Shown here piece by piece: positions 18,728-27,460 of a DNA stretch of 64,000 nt; position 1 is the stretch's first letter; the number at the start of each line of letters is the position of its first letter. The notes below the pieces were generated by a model, which saw only the letters and a program-made list of their open reading frames with translations, was not told where the DNA came from and did not search any database. The position numbers and the translations under genes are program-made. Origin of the DNA: Leptospira perolatii (GTDB lineage Bacteria > Spirochaetota > Leptospiria > Leptospirales > Leptospiraceae); NCBI RefSeq assembly GCF_002811875.1, contig NZ_NPDZ01000004.1, positions 268,587-332,586 of the forward strand. Reading direction: 5' to 3'.

Positions 18728-19389
18728 TCCTAAGGATTAATAATCTATCCAGAAGTTACGGCGCGATAAAGGCCGTAAACTCGGTCTCTTTTGATATCAA
18801 CCAGTCCGATTATGTCGCGATTGTAGGCCCTTCTGGATCTGGAAAAACTACTCTTTTATCTATGATTACTGGAATCATCTCCAGTACGATTGGGGAAATT
18901 TCCTTCGATACGTTACGTTTATCCAATATGAGTACATCGCAACTCGCGGAGTTTAGAGCCCGAAACATCGGAGTGATTTTTCAATTTTCGGAGCTGGTTT
19001 CTCACCTCACTGTCGAAGAGAACATCTTGCTACCCGCTCTTCTGGTGAAAAAATTCTCCGAACAGGAATATCTCGAAAAATGCAACTATCTGCTATCCAG
19101 TTTGAAGCTGGAATCAATCCGCAATATTACTCCTACAAAACTTTCGGGGGGACAGATTCAGATGACTGCAATTGCGAGAGCACTCATCAACGAACCCGAA
19201 ATACTTTTGGCGGACGAACCCTCCGGTGATCTAGACCCGGAAAATAGCGAACTAGTTCGAAATTTACTTTCTGATTTCAATTCCAGAGGACTCACCATAC
19301 TTCTCGTAACTCACGACATGAATCTGGCCTTTGACGCAAAGACGATTTATGAAATGAGAGAAGGCAGCTTTACAAGAGTCGTTAAATGA
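18724..19389 (+). CDS. ABC transporter ATPase (LolD/MacB-type)
   Basis: 221 residues, standard for LolD-class ATPases. Walker A is [11 protein letters not shown] (about 36-46), the Q-loop is [18 protein letters not shown], the signature is [15 protein letters not shown] and Walker B is [12 protein letters not shown]. It energises the small FtsX-like permease encoded immediately upstream. Family members extract lipoproteins, export peptides or transmit force to cell-wall enzymes; the substrate here is unknown. Its 3' end overlaps the ROK gene by four bases. Confidence 0.92.
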   Translation: MILRINNLSRSYGAIKAVNSVSFDINQSDYVAIVGPSGSGKTTLLSMITGIISSTIGEISFDTLRLSNMSTSQLAEFRARNIGVIFQFSELVSHLTVEENILLPALLVKKFSEQEYLEKCNYLLSSLKLESIRNITPTKLSGGQIQMTAIARALINEPEILLADEPSGDLDPENSELVRNLLSDFNSRGLTILLVTHDMNLAFDAKTIYEMREGSFTRVVK

Positions 19390-20306
19390 ATTCATTTCTG
19401 GGTGTGGACATAGGCGCCACGAGTATCAAAGCCTCGCTCTCCGACAGCGAGGGGAAAATCTACGACCAATCCTCTGCTCCTACCGGACCAAACACGGACA
19501 ACGGAAGTTTTTTAGATTCTTTGGAAAAGTTGATCGAGAATCTGGTACAGAACAAACAAAAGACCCATCCTGATTTAGAATTATCAGGAATTGGAATAGG
19601 AAGCCCCGGACCCATCGACAGAGAATCCGGAATTCTCATCTCCTCTGCGAATCTACCCAAATTGAAACAGGTAAGAGTCGTAGACAGGTTAAAAGAAAAA
19701 TTTAGACTTCCGGTATATTACGACAACGACGCAAACTGCGCAGCTCTCGGAGAGTACTGGTTTGGCCCAGGAAAAGGCTCCCCGAATTTATTAGTATTAA
19801 CTTTGGGAACCGGACTTGGCGGAGGCTGGATTTACGAAGGTAAGTTATTTGAAGGATATAAAGGAAATGGAATGGAGGTAGGTCATACTACCTTAAAGCC
19901 AGCCGGAGCTTTATGCGGTTGCGGGCAAAGAGGATGTGCAGAAGCTTACTTTAGCGCGAGCGGTTTTTCCGCAAGAATGTACGAAAGGTCCGGCGGAAAG
20001 ATAGAGAACGCAGAAGAATTTTTCGATCTGGTTACAAAAGGAGATCCGAATGCAAAAGAAACCCTGGAAGAAGGTGTACGGATTTTAGCGGAACTTTTGA
20101 GAAATATGATTCATACGATCAATCCTGAATGCATCGTTCTTTCCGGGGGCTTATCCGGATCCTATCACTTATTCGGAAAACAGCTTGAAAATAGGGTGCG
20201 TGAAATCATCTTTCCTGTATTCGTCGGTTACACTCGATTTGTAGCCGGAGGATCCGTTACAGGGACTATCGGAGCAGCCAGTCTCTGTATGGGGAAAAAT
20301 CAATGA
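19386..20306 (+). CDS. ROK-family sugar kinase (probable glucokinase)
   Basis: 306 residues. The ATP-binding region opens with [13 protein letters not shown], the catalytic Asp is in [12 protein letters not shown], the phosphate motif is [11 protein letters not shown] and the zinc site is GCGQRGCAE after MEVGHTTL. This is the ROK signature of bacterial glucokinases and N-acetylhexosamine kinases. Glucokinase is the simplest reading and would feed glucose from the glycogen locus further along, but specificity cannot be read from sequence. It overlaps both neighbours by four bases. Confidence 0.88.
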   Translation: MNSFLGVDIGATSIKASLSDSEGKIYDQSSAPTGPNTDNGSFLDSLEKLIENLVQNKQKTHPDLELSGIGIGSPGPIDRESGILISSANLPKLKQVRVVDRLKEKFRLPVYYDNDANCAALGEYWFGPGKGSPNLLVLTLGTGLGGGWIYEGKLFEGYKGNGMEVGHTTLKPAGALCGCGQRGCAEAYFSASGFSARMYERSGGKIENAEEFFDLVTKGDPNAKETLEEGVRILAELLRNMIHTINPECIVLSGGLSGSYHLFGKQLENRVREIIFPVFVGYTRFVAGGSVTGTIGAASLCMGKNQ

Positions 20307-20653
20307 ACGAAACGAATTGTATCTTTTGTAAAATCATTCGAAAAGAAATTCCGGCTAAGATCGCTTTCGAAAATGAAAATATATTAGCATTTCATGATGT
20401 ATCTCCTCAGGCGCCGACTCACGTGTTGGTAATCCCTAAAAAACATATTGGTTCTCTGGATGAATTGAACGGGGACGAAAAAAATCTAATCGGCGAAATC
20501 TTTTTTCAAATCCAAGAAATGGCGCGAAGTCTTGGAATCAGTAAATCAGGATACAGAATCGTCAATAATACCGGCGCCCAGGGCGGCCAAACAGTTTTTC
20601 ATTTACACTTCCATGTTTTAGGCGGAAGACAGATGACCTGGCCTCCTGGTTGA
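20303..20653 (+). CDS. HIT-family hydrolase (HinT-like)
   Basis: 116 residues. The N-terminal [14 protein letters not shown] with a zinc-type C-x-x-C, the central [10 protein letters not shown] and the His triad HLHFHVLGG are diagnostic of HinT proteins, which hydrolyse purine nucleoside phosphoramidates. It is the last gene of an overlapping set and ends 20 bases before a membrane protein gene. Confidence 0.93.
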   Translation: MNETNCIFCKIIRKEIPAKIAFENENILAFHDVSPQAPTHVLVIPKKHIGSLDELNGDEKNLIGEIFFQIQEMARSLGISKSGYRIVNNTGAQGGQTVFHLHFHVLGGRQMTWPPG

Positions 20654-20672
20654 TGTCAAAAAGGGGATTTTT

Positions 20673-21638
20673 TTGAAGCGTTACCTTTTCGGAGCCGCGA
20701 TTAGTCTCACCGCATTAGCTTTCTTATTTTGGAATCTTGATTTATCCGAATTTAGGAGAATTGCAGAAAGATGGGAACCTATCTTTTTAGTTCCATTTTT
20801 CTTCGCGATCATTTGGGGACTTTCCCTATTTTCCTGGAGATGGTATCTGTTGCTCGGAAAAAAAGTTCCGCTGAAAACTTCCGTCTTATCCGCGTTTATC
20901 GGAGTCGGTGCCAACCAGTTCCTTCCTGCGAGAGGGGGAGATCTATTTAGGTTATATCTTTGTAAACAAGATTCGAACGCAAACTATCCTACTTTGGTGA
21001 GCGGACTTTTTATGGAAAAAGTCTTAGACTTCACGTTCATCTTTAGCGCCGGATTAGGAGCGTTTTTCTTACTCGGTTTAAAGAAAGAATCCGAAGGCTT
21101 TCCCTTTCTGCTCCCTCTACTGGGAATATTGGCGATACTCGCGAGCCTAGCCTTCGTTCGCTATTTTCACCGTACGATCAATCGATGGGGAGAGAAAATC
21201 GCTTCTATATTTAAACTGGAAAGTTTAGTACGGGAAAAAATCTCTCCGCAAATCACTCAGCTCAGCGAATTCTTAACGGCGAAAAATATCTCGAACCACG
21301 GAATACTGACGGCTTGCACCTGGATTTTAGGCTACGGAATACATTACACTTTGCTACAGTATTTGATCGGAATTCATCTAAGCCCCTTGGAGACCATCTT
21401 TATTATGTTTTGCGGAGCGGTCGGAGTCATGGTGCCCTCTGCGCCTTCCGGTGCAGGAGTCTATCACGCCTCGATTACTTCTGGATTTGTACTTTTGAAT
21501 CGATCTAGTTCCGAAGGTTTGGTCTATGCTACGACCGTGCATTTAGGCCAGATGACAGCGCTCGGACTACTTACTGCGATTTTATATATCTATTGGGCGA
21601 GCAGGAAGTCGAACAAAAGTAATCTTGAGAATTCCTAA
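20673..21638 (+). CDS. YbhN/LPG-synthase-TM family membrane protein
   Basis: 321 residues with about eight membrane helices, starting at a TTG preceded by AGGGGA. Motifs RAGGDLF-like ([13 protein letters not shown]) and [10 protein letters not shown], with [11 protein letters not shown] near the C-terminus, match the lysylphosphatidylglycerol synthase TM region (also called AglD/YbhN), whose members move lipids or prenyl-linked sugars across the membrane. No catalytic C-terminal domain is attached, so a flippase role fits better than lysine transfer. Confidence 0.85.
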   Translation: MKRYLFGAAISLTALAFLFWNLDLSEFRRIAERWEPIFLVPFFFAIIWGLSLFSWRWYLLLGKKVPLKTSVLSAFIGVGANQFLPARGGDLFRLYLCKQDSNANYPTLVSGLFMEKVLDFTFIFSAGLGAFFLLGLKKESEGFPFLLPLLGILAILASLAFVRYFHRTINRWGEKIASIFKLESLVREKISPQITQLSEFLTAKNISNHGILTACTWILGYGIHYTLLQYLIGIHLSPLETIFIMFCGAVGVMVPSAPSGAGVYHASITSGFVLLNRSSSEGLVYATTVHLGQMTALGLLTAILYIYWASRKSNKSNLENS

Positions 21639-21669
21639 TTTTTCGCAGAAATAGCGTATAGAATTCTGG

Positions 21670-21701
21670 TCGTCCGGCAAAGCGAACTTTCAGCCGGACG
21701 A
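21670..21701. terminator. Bidirectional hairpin terminator
   Basis: Perfect 9-base arms TCGTCCGGC and GCCGGACGA with an inner AAAG/CTTT pairing lie between two convergent genes (21638 end and 21716 end). A T-rich stretch follows on the plus strand. This is a good candidate for termination in both directions. Confidence 0.7.
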
Positions 21702-21715
21702 ATATTCAATTTTAA

Positions 21716-22129
21716 TTATTTACTAAACTCTGATAGTTTTTCACAGCCAGGTATTGCTCCCCCCTTGCTATTTTTAAAGGCTTCGCAAGTGGTCTTTTCC
21801 ATTGACGCCATGCAGGATTCGAACGCGTCCACCATTTCTGGAGTCACTTTTTCATTCCTTTCTTCTCTTTGCTTTTGGCTCTTGTCGAAGCTCTCTTTCA
21901 TAAAAGCAGTGCAACTTTCCTTAGATTGCATAAATGCAGGCATCAGGTTTTTATATTCTGGCGGAAGTTTTGCCATCTCGTCTTTTGTACAATCGATCAT
22001 TTTTGTACACATAACTTCTTGAACTTTTGGTGCAAGTTCCTTCAGCCTTTCTTCGGGCGATTTTGTTTTACAATCTGCTAAAAAACAAAAAGCTACTAAC
22101 GCAGCCATCGACGCCATTAAGAGTTTCAT
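21716..22129 (-). CDS. Cys-rich small lipoprotein, Leptospira type
   Basis: About 137 residues from the ATG at 22129, which follows a GGAG site. The signal peptide LMASMAALVAFCFLADC gives lipidation at the Cys of LADC. The mature part is helical and has regularly spaced Cys residues (MCTKMIDCTKDE, SKESCTAF, FESCMASMEKTTCEAF, GCEKL), likely forming disulfides in a helical bundle. It resembles small lipoproteins often found in Leptospira genomes. Function is unknown. Confidence 0.78.
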   Translation of the reverse strand: MKLLMASMAALVAFCFLADCKTKSPEERLKELAPKVQEVMCTKMIDCTKDEMAKLPPEYKNLMPAFMQSKESCTAFMKESFDKSQKQREERNEKVTPEMVDAFESCMASMEKTTCEAFKNSKGGAIPGCEKLSEFSK

Positions 22130-22223
22130 TTCTATTTCTCCAGTCAAAATTTTCAGGCAAATTTAAAGATGTTTTTTCTCGTGGGAAATCATTTTTTTCC
22201 TTTTATTTGGGAATTGCAGGGTG

Positions 22224-22349
22224 CCCCACCCTGCTTTGGGTGGGGGGCTGGTGGCGGGTACCCCCTCCCCCCGTGAAAAGCCAGATATCAAAAAAGCATC
22301 GTTTCTTCAAGCATATCTTTTCCTGCTCAGCTCTGTAGGAGCTCCTACA
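22224..22349. repeat. Composite intergenic repeat, copy 1
   Basis: Starts with a hairpin of arms CCCCACCC and GGGTGGGG (22224-22245), continues GGCTGGTGGCGGGTACC, and after roughly 90 bases ends in the perfect 16-base palindrome TGTAGGAGCTCCTACA (22334-22349). The same order and spacing occurs at 40876-40990, including the preceding ATTGCAG. Confidence 0.7.
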
Positions 22350-22606
22350 AGGAAGCATCTTTCTTCCAAGTCGGAACCAGCTACATATCCAAGGCAATGA
22401 ACAACATGTGAGGAGTACCATCCAATTTCCGAAATTCAAGCTACATCTGTATAATAACTCTCCTCCTCTTTGGAGAGCGAATCGTTATGAACTGCGATAC
22501 GAATTATTCTCTGTTTCCCAGCAACCGCTTCTGCGAAGTGTCAGAATTTCTATATTCAATATTTGTAACTTTATTTCTCCAACTCGATCTAGACTTTGCC
22601 TTTGGT

Positions 22607-22672
22607 AAAAGCAGCGAGCGACCTTTTCTATCCTCTAGGAAAAGATGCCGTCGCTGTTTTTACTCTTTTTTG
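22607..22672 (+). promoter_or_regulatory. Hairpin with T-rich tail before a small gene
   Basis: Outer arms AAAGCAGCGA and TCGCTGTTTTT enclose an inner TTTTC/GAAAA stem, followed by TACTCTTTTTTG. This looks like an intrinsic terminator but sits only 35 bases upstream of the 99-residue gene with no gene ending before it on this strand. It may be an attenuator, or the end of a short RNA. Confidence 0.45.
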
Positions 22673-22706
22673 ACTCATTTTATCACTATGAATTTAGGAG
22701 AGCAGC

Positions 22707-23006
22707 ATGAGCGTTTATATTCATAAAATCAGAAATGTGTACATGGTTCGTGCCTCCTACGAGGACCGAAAATTTCATCTGTTTCACACTGTTGTTTTCT
22801 ATGGAGACCAGACTCCAAGGTTCATGTTTTCTTTATGTAAGGGAGAAGATATTTTTTCCACGACTACCGTAGAAGGAGGAGTTTTGGATGAAGAAGGAGC
22901 AGCCAGAGCGACAGGATATTACGGAAAGAGAATTTGCGATCAGTGCACGGCCCATATTACAAATGACACAAGCCTTTTCCTAAACGAATTTGGAGACGAA
23001 GTCTGA
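22707..23006 (+). CDS. Uncharacterised 99-residue protein
   Basis: A small soluble protein with a strong ribosome-binding site (AGGAGAG six bases before ATG). It contains two beta-rich segments (VYMVRASYEDRKFHLFHTVVFYG and RFMFSLCKGEDIFST, quoted here in part) and a C-x-x-C pair in RICDQCTAH that could bind a metal. No family is recognised. It stands alone between a repeat region and the ketoacyl synthase gene. Confidence 0.65.
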   Translation: MSVYIHKIRNVYMVRASYEDRKFHLFHTVVFYGDQTPRFMFSLCKGEDIFSTTTVEGGVLDEEGAARATGYYGKRICDQCTAHITNDTSLFLNEFGDEV

Positions 23007-23149
23007 ATTCTTTTCTGCCGGAATTTCAATTCCGATAAGCGAAAAATGTTCCAAAGTGCCCTAAGTTTTTTTCGAGAAACACGATTTAGGAGTTTTTTTT
23101 AATTCCATTTTACTAAACTTGTAATACTGTCTATCCTCAGTTTTTGGGC

Positions 23150-24436
23150 ATGGAAAAATCTAAAAACGGAAAAAATTCCCGAGTCGTAATTACCGGCATC
23201 GGAGTCATTCTTCCAAATACTTTTAATGTACCTGATTTTTGGACCAACCTAGTCCAGGGCCGGTCCCAGATGGAATTTATCACTAGATTTCCTACGGAGA
23301 ATTTCCCCGTAAAGGTCGCAGCCGAAATGAATACTTTCGACTGGAAAAAACATCTTCCTAATCTCAGTGAAAAATACGCCAAAAACTATAATACGGAAAC
23401 TTTCGCTCTTATGGCGGCTCTCGAAGAGGCGAGTAAGGATGCAGGAATCGAAAAAGATTCTTTAAATCCTTCTAAAGTAGGCTTCATAGATTCTTCCTCC
23501 CGTGCTTCGCTCGCTTGGTGGGAATTTGCATGGAGGAGATATATCGAGGAGAAAGATCACAATATATTTGATAGATATGCTGTGTTGACCTCGATGGCTT
23601 CGAATCCGACCAACTTAACCGCAATCAACGCGAATATTCAGGGATTCGTAACTACGATCTCCGCGGCGTGCGTCGGTGGACATCATGCAATCAGTCTTTG
23701 TTACCAAGCGATTCGCAAAGGAAGAGCAGAAGTAATGTACGCAGGCGGCCACGAGTTCCCCTTAATTCAACCACTGATGCTAATGTACTCGGATCCTTTG
23801 AGTCGGGTCATGTCTACGGAACATGTTCATCCTAAAAAAGGAATCAAGCCATATGACAAGAAGAGAGACGGCTTTTTACTCGGGGAAGGCGCGATCGTGC
23901 TAGTTTTAGAAAGACTGGATCGGGCCTTGCAAAGAGGAGCTAGAATTTATGCGGAGGTTCTCGGTACCTATAGTTACAACGAAGCGGATCACGCTATGAG
24001 AATGGATCTTACAGGCAAGAAGGCAGCCGCCGGGCTAAGGCATTTGCTGAAGATTAGTGGACTGCACTTAGGAGAAGTAGATTATTTCTGCGGCCATGGA
24101 ACTGGAACTCATAATAACGATCTCGCGGAAAGTCGCGCCATCACTCTGTTATACGAGGGCAAACCAAGATTTCACTGGGCGCCCGTTGGGTCCATTAAGC
24201 CGATTTACGGTCATACATTCGGCGCCGCCGGAATTGTGAATGTAGCAGCCACTGCACTCATGCTCAGAAACCAGATGATTTGCCCGACAATTAATTTGGA
24301 CGAACCTGATGTTGAGTGCGATCATGATCATGTAGCAGAAGGTGCCCGCAAGGCAAAGTTGAGATACGCGATATCTATGGCATTCGCGATCGGAAGCCAA
24401 TCTTCCTTCGTAAGTTTAGCAGGACCTGATATTTAG
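23150..24436 (+). CDS. FabF-like beta-ketoacyl-ACP synthase
   Basis: 428 residues from the ATG at 23150. The thiolase-fold condensing enzyme has VVITGIGVILPNT at the N-terminus, the active-site Cys C174 (SAACVGGHH), H316 (HGTGTHNND), K350 (GSIKPIYGH) and H355 with the Gly-rich HTFGAAGIVNVAA. All catalytic residues are kept, so it should condense malonyl-ACP with an acyl primer. The Cys context SAACVGG differs from the usual TACATG/TACASG of FabF, which suggests a specialised rather than housekeeping enzyme. It is convergent with the PP2C gene, seven bases apart. Confidence 0.88.
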   Translation: MEKSKNGKNSRVVITGIGVILPNTFNVPDFWTNLVQGRSQMEFITRFPTENFPVKVAAEMNTFDWKKHLPNLSEKYAKNYNTETFALMAALEEASKDAGIEKDSLNPSKVGFIDSSSRASLAWWEFAWRRYIEEKDHNIFDRYAVLTSMASNPTNLTAINANIQGFVTTISAACVGGHHAISLCYQAIRKGRAEVMYAGGHEFPLIQPLMLMYSDPLSRVMSTEHVHPKKGIKPYDKKRDGFLLGEGAIVLVLERLDRALQRGARIYAEVLGTYSYNEADHAMRMDLTGKKAAAGLRHLLKISGLHLGEVDYFCGHGTGTHNNDLAESRAITLLYEGKPRFHWAPVGSIKPIYGHTFGAAGIVNVAATALMLRNQMICPTINLDEPDVECDHDHVAEGARKAKLRYAISMAFAIGSQSSFVSLAGPDI

Positions 24437-24443
24437 AATCCGA

Positions 24444-25205
24444 TTACCCGTAAATGTGAATAAGAACCACTGTGTGGTTATCTCTAGTCAATTTTAGATT
24501 CGCTTCTTCGGAAAGAATCAAGCATTGTTCCTTCAAACTTCCGTGACCTTTTAGAATTTGCTCCATATGATCGATCGTCAAGACTTCGCTAAGGCCATCC
24601 GAACAAAGAAGAATTCTATCACCTTCGTGCAGTTTGCCGGTCAAATCGAACAAGTCGGCTTCCATATCCTTTGTGCCACCGCCGATACAACTAGTTAATA
24701 AATTTCTGCCGTAACTAGTTCCAAGCTCCTCGCTGATCGAATGATCCACCGTTATCTTATGTAATCCCTGTTTGTTTAAATGATAAAGCCTGCTATCTCC
24801 TATATTAAAAACCCATGATTTTTTTCTTCCGAGCAAACAGCCGACCAAAGTGGTTCCCATTCTTGGCTTTCCGATGGTTTGGCTGTAAGAAATTACTTCT
24901 TGATTGATTTTTCGAAATAGGTTTTTCCAACCCGAGGCAGGCAACTCTTCAATAGGCTGGATAGCTCTCTCCATCCAGGCCAACTTTTCCAAGGCAACTC
25001 GGCTGGCGATTTCGCCTGCTTCGTGTCCACCTAGTCCATCTGCGAGTGCAAACAATGCGGGACTGACTTCGGTATCAATGCTTCGAATCCCATCTAGTTC
25101 TCCATGGACCAATCCGCAGATCAAATCTCCATTTGCGTAAAACGAATCTTCATTATGAGAACGGAAATTTCCTTTATCGGTGATCCCATAATAACGGATT
25201 TTCAT
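24444..25205 (-). CDS. PP2C-family protein phosphatase
   Basis: 253 residues. The metal-binding PP2C motifs appear in order: SHNEDSF, ADGLGGHEAGE, NIGDSRLY, LCSDGLSEV and DNHTVVLI. These are the stand-alone Stp/PrpC-type Ser/Thr phosphatases that reverse Hanks-type kinases. An acidic insert near residues 30-45 lies before the second motif. The giant kinase fusion at 30734 is the only kinase seen in the window. The genetic neighbours are acyl enzymes on both sides. Confidence 0.9.
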   Translation of the reverse strand: MKIRYYGITDKGNFRSHNEDSFYANGDLICGLVHGELDGIRSIDTEVSPALFALADGLGGHEAGEIASRVALEKLAWMERAIQPIEELPASGWKNLFRKINQEVISYSQTIGKPRMGTTLVGCLLGRKKSWVFNIGDSRLYHLNKQGLHKITVDHSISEELGTSYGRNLLTSCIGGGTKDMEADLFDLTGKLHEGDRILLCSDGLSEVLTIDHMEQILKGHGSLKEQCLILSEEANLKLTRDNHTVVLIHIYG

Positions 25206-25341
25206 GACTTGACCTGAGACTCCAGAAAGAACGGTATCGGAATCTTTGAGAAAGATCGACGCAGATTTTTCTTTCTACAAGAAAAAGAAATTATAATACA
25301 CTCAATTTGATCTGGGAATCAAAACCGGAAAGCGCAGTCAA

Positions 25342-26130
25342 CTATTTCGCGGTGTATCCGCCGTCTACTGGAAGCGCTACCCCAGTAATAAATGATGCCT
25401 CATCCGAAGCCAACCAAATTGCTGCTTTGGCAACTTCTCCGGGTTCTGACAATCTATTGATCGGATGTAACCTAGTGATAGCTTTTTCCATCTTTGTTGC
25501 ATCAGAAGAGGATTTGAACAATCCCTCAAGCATATCGGTTCGGATAAAACCGGGACATATCGCATTCACTCGAATTCCAGTTTCTGCGTATTCCAGAGCC
25601 GCAGATTTTGTTAAGCCAATAATCCCATGCTTCGCTGCAGAATAAGGAGCCACTTTCCAATCAGCACCTACGATTCCTGCAACCGATGAAATATTCACGA
25701 TGGCGCCTTTTCCTCTTTGGAGCAAAAGTGGAATCTGATATTTCATGCAAAGCCAAGTTCCCTTCAAATTTACCGAGATGACCCGGTCCCATACTTTTTC
25801 CGGGTATTCGTGCAAATGAGCAGATAGCCCTCCGATTCCGGCATTATTAATCGCGATATCAAGACCGCCGTACAGTTCCACCGCTTTTTGCGTGAATTGT
25901 TTTACGTTCGCATCTTCCGAAATATCGCAAGTATAGAACTTGGCCTCTCCTCCTAGAGAATGAGCTTCCTTCTCTACGGCTCTTCCCTCTTCTTCTCTAC
26001 GTCCGCAAAAAATGACTTTTACACCCTTAAGAGCCAGTTCGAGAACGATGGATTTTCCGATGCCTGCGTTTCCACCAGTTACGATTGCTATTTTATCTTT
26101 CATCTCGGAGGAATTTACGTTAGAACTCAT
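25342..26130 (-). CDS. SDR-family oxidoreductase (3-ketoacyl reductase-like)
   Basis: 262 residues. The classical SDR core is complete: cofactor loop TGGNAGIG (18-25), acidic-to-basic switch FCGRREEEG that favours NADPH, INNAG (95-99), catalytic Ser at 148 or 149, Y163 and K167 (YSAAK) and the end DGGYTAK. Sequence alone does not give the substrate. Reduction of a beta-ketoacyl group fits the neighbouring condensing enzymes and thioesterases. The start overlaps the upstream thioesterase stop as ATGA. Confidence 0.9.
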   Translation of the reverse strand: MSSNVNSSEMKDKIAIVTGGNAGIGKSIVLELALKGVKVIFCGRREEEGRAVEKEAHSLGGEAKFYTCDISEDANVKQFTQKAVELYGGLDIAINNAGIGGLSAHLHEYPEKVWDRVISVNLKGTWLCMKYQIPLLLQRGKGAIVNISSVAGIVGADWKVAPYSAAKHGIIGLTKSAALEYAETGIRVNAICPGFIRTDMLEGLFKSSSDATKMEKAITRLHPINRLSEPGEVAKAAIWLASDEASFITGVALPVDGGYTAK

Positions 26131-27014
26131 ATGCTTCGCACCTTACCGCTTCTTATTCTGCCCAAATATTCTTTGAGATGCGCATTGATTTTTGTGAGAT
26201 CTTCCAACAGAACACTCGGATCGCTTGCGCCTAAATCAGAAATCAAAACTAAGATATAGCGAATCTCTTCCAGATGCACTTTTGCTTTGAGAATATTTCT
26301 GATCCTTTCGGAACGCGCCCTGCTCGCCCAGGCTCCTGCGATTCGAATCGGTAGCAAAGATCCTACTTTGTGCAAGTGCGTTAGGATGGAATGATCCACT
26401 CTTTGCTTCCAAAGTTCGGAAGTTCGATGTAAGTCCAATACGAAACTATGCGAAAGCCTCCAGACCTCGAGCTTTTGAAATCCAATTTCTGGGCCCCAGC
26501 TTTTTTGTACAAAATCGGTTTTGCGCGATTCGGCGTTTCCAATCGGGATCGTTCTCTGGGGCTTTATTTTTTTATAAATAAACTTTTCCTTAAATTCTTT
26601 CGGGATAGGAACCACTGCTCTAGTTTTATAATCAAAAAATAATACACGAATTTTTACTAATGCTACCTTGATGGATCTTTTGTTCTTGGACAATCTGAAA
26701 TATAGATCGAATGATTTTTGTCCTAGTTTATTCAAGGAGACATCGATAATTACTTTATCCTTATATACTAACTCTCCTTGATAAAGGATCGAAGCGTTTG
26801 CAAAAATAATACTCATCCCGTGTATATCTAACACAGAGTATCCGAGATACTGAAAGAATTGAAGATGGGCTTCCATAACCAAATCTAAAACACTCGCAAA
26901 GGATACGTGAAGATCCATGCTTAGATCGATTCTTCGAATCGGAATTTCTGTGGAAAAATAAGTGAGAGCCGGAAAATCAATTTCCGGATTCCCCGACTTA
27001 GATTTGATTTTCAT
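26127..27014 (-). CDS. Hotdog thioesterase fused to a four-helix-bundle (23S IVS-type) domain
   Basis: 295 residues in two parts. Residues about 21-146 are a hotdog domain like the neighbouring gene: PIRRIDLSMDLHVS, LGQKSFDLYFRLS, VALVKIRVLFFDYK. After a linker, residues about 179-286 read FQKLEVWRLSHSFVLDLHR, then GSLLPIRIAGAWASRAR and VHLEEIRYIL, the pattern of the four-helix bundle first found encoded in 23S rRNA intervening sequences of Leptospira. I know of no standard role for this pairing. It overlaps both neighbours by four bases and so belongs to one operon with a second thioesterase and an SDR. Confidence 0.8.
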   Translation of the reverse strand: MKIKSKSGNPEIDFPALTYFSTEIPIRRIDLSMDLHVSFASVLDLVMEAHLQFFQYLGYSVLDIHGMSIIFANASILYQGELVYKDKVIIDVSLNKLGQKSFDLYFRLSKNKRSIKVALVKIRVLFFDYKTRAVVPIPKEFKEKFIYKKIKPQRTIPIGNAESRKTDFVQKSWGPEIGFQKLEVWRLSHSFVLDLHRTSELWKQRVDHSILTHLHKVGSLLPIRIAGAWASRARSERIRNILKAKVHLEEIRYILVLISDLGASDPSVLLEDLTKINAHLKEYLGRIRSGKVRSI

Positions 27015-27460
27015 TTACTAAATTTGCTCCGGAAAATCTGCGGGATCTCCAAAGTGCTTTTTGCTTTGTAATCATAAAAGACTAACGAAATCTTAACGAG
27101 TGCAACTGCTTGTCCTCCGCTGGATTGCGAGACATGAAAAAATAAGTCGAAAGATTTCCGGCCCAAATTCTGGACAGAAACAGCAAATTCCAAAATATCT
27201 CCCGCCTTTGCTTCGGACTTATAATCAACTTCCATTCTAGGTATAATTATATTTGCGCCTGCAAGATCAGCTTTAGACCATCCATAGTTCTCTAAGAATG
27301 CGTCGAAAGCCTCGTTGATCAAAGGGATTAAAGTTTCGTAGGTAAGATGGGAAACGAACAAGCCACCGACTACGGTTGCGCTCCTAGTATCAGATCTGCG
27401 CACCGGGATTTGGACTCGAAAATCAAATTTCGTAGGGACAGGAATCTGATCTCCGGACAT
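27011..27460 (-). CDS. Hotdog-fold acyl-CoA thioesterase (4HBT-like)
   Basis: 149 residues, the length of a single hotdog unit. The long central helix (LTYETLIPLINEAFDAFLENYG) and strands LGRKSFDLFFHVS and VALVKISLVFYDYK match the thioesterase domain of the next gene closely, so the two are tandem paralogues. The usual 4HBT D-x-x-G-H-V-N motif is altered (RRSDTRSATVVGG), which makes the active-site residues uncertain. A clear AGAGG precedes the ATG. It is the first gene of the thioesterase-thioesterase-SDR operon. Confidence 0.82.
   Translation of the reverse strand: MSGDQIPVPTKFDFRVQIPVRRSDTRSATVVGGLFVSHLTYETLIPLINEAFDAFLENYGWSKADLAGANIIIPRMEVDYKSEAKAGDILEFAVSVQNLGRKSFDLFFHVSQSSGGQAVALVKISLVFYDYKAKSTLEIPQIFRSKFSK

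Larger units (their letters stand above)
22130..22706. other. Intergenic region with repeat element and structured leader
   Basis: About 575 bases without a convincing gene. It contains a GC-rich hairpin and a palindrome that together form the composite repeat listed separately, and a hairpin with a T-rich tail just before the next gene. Short open frames here have no ribosome-binding sites and no protein-like composition. Confidence 0.6.
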
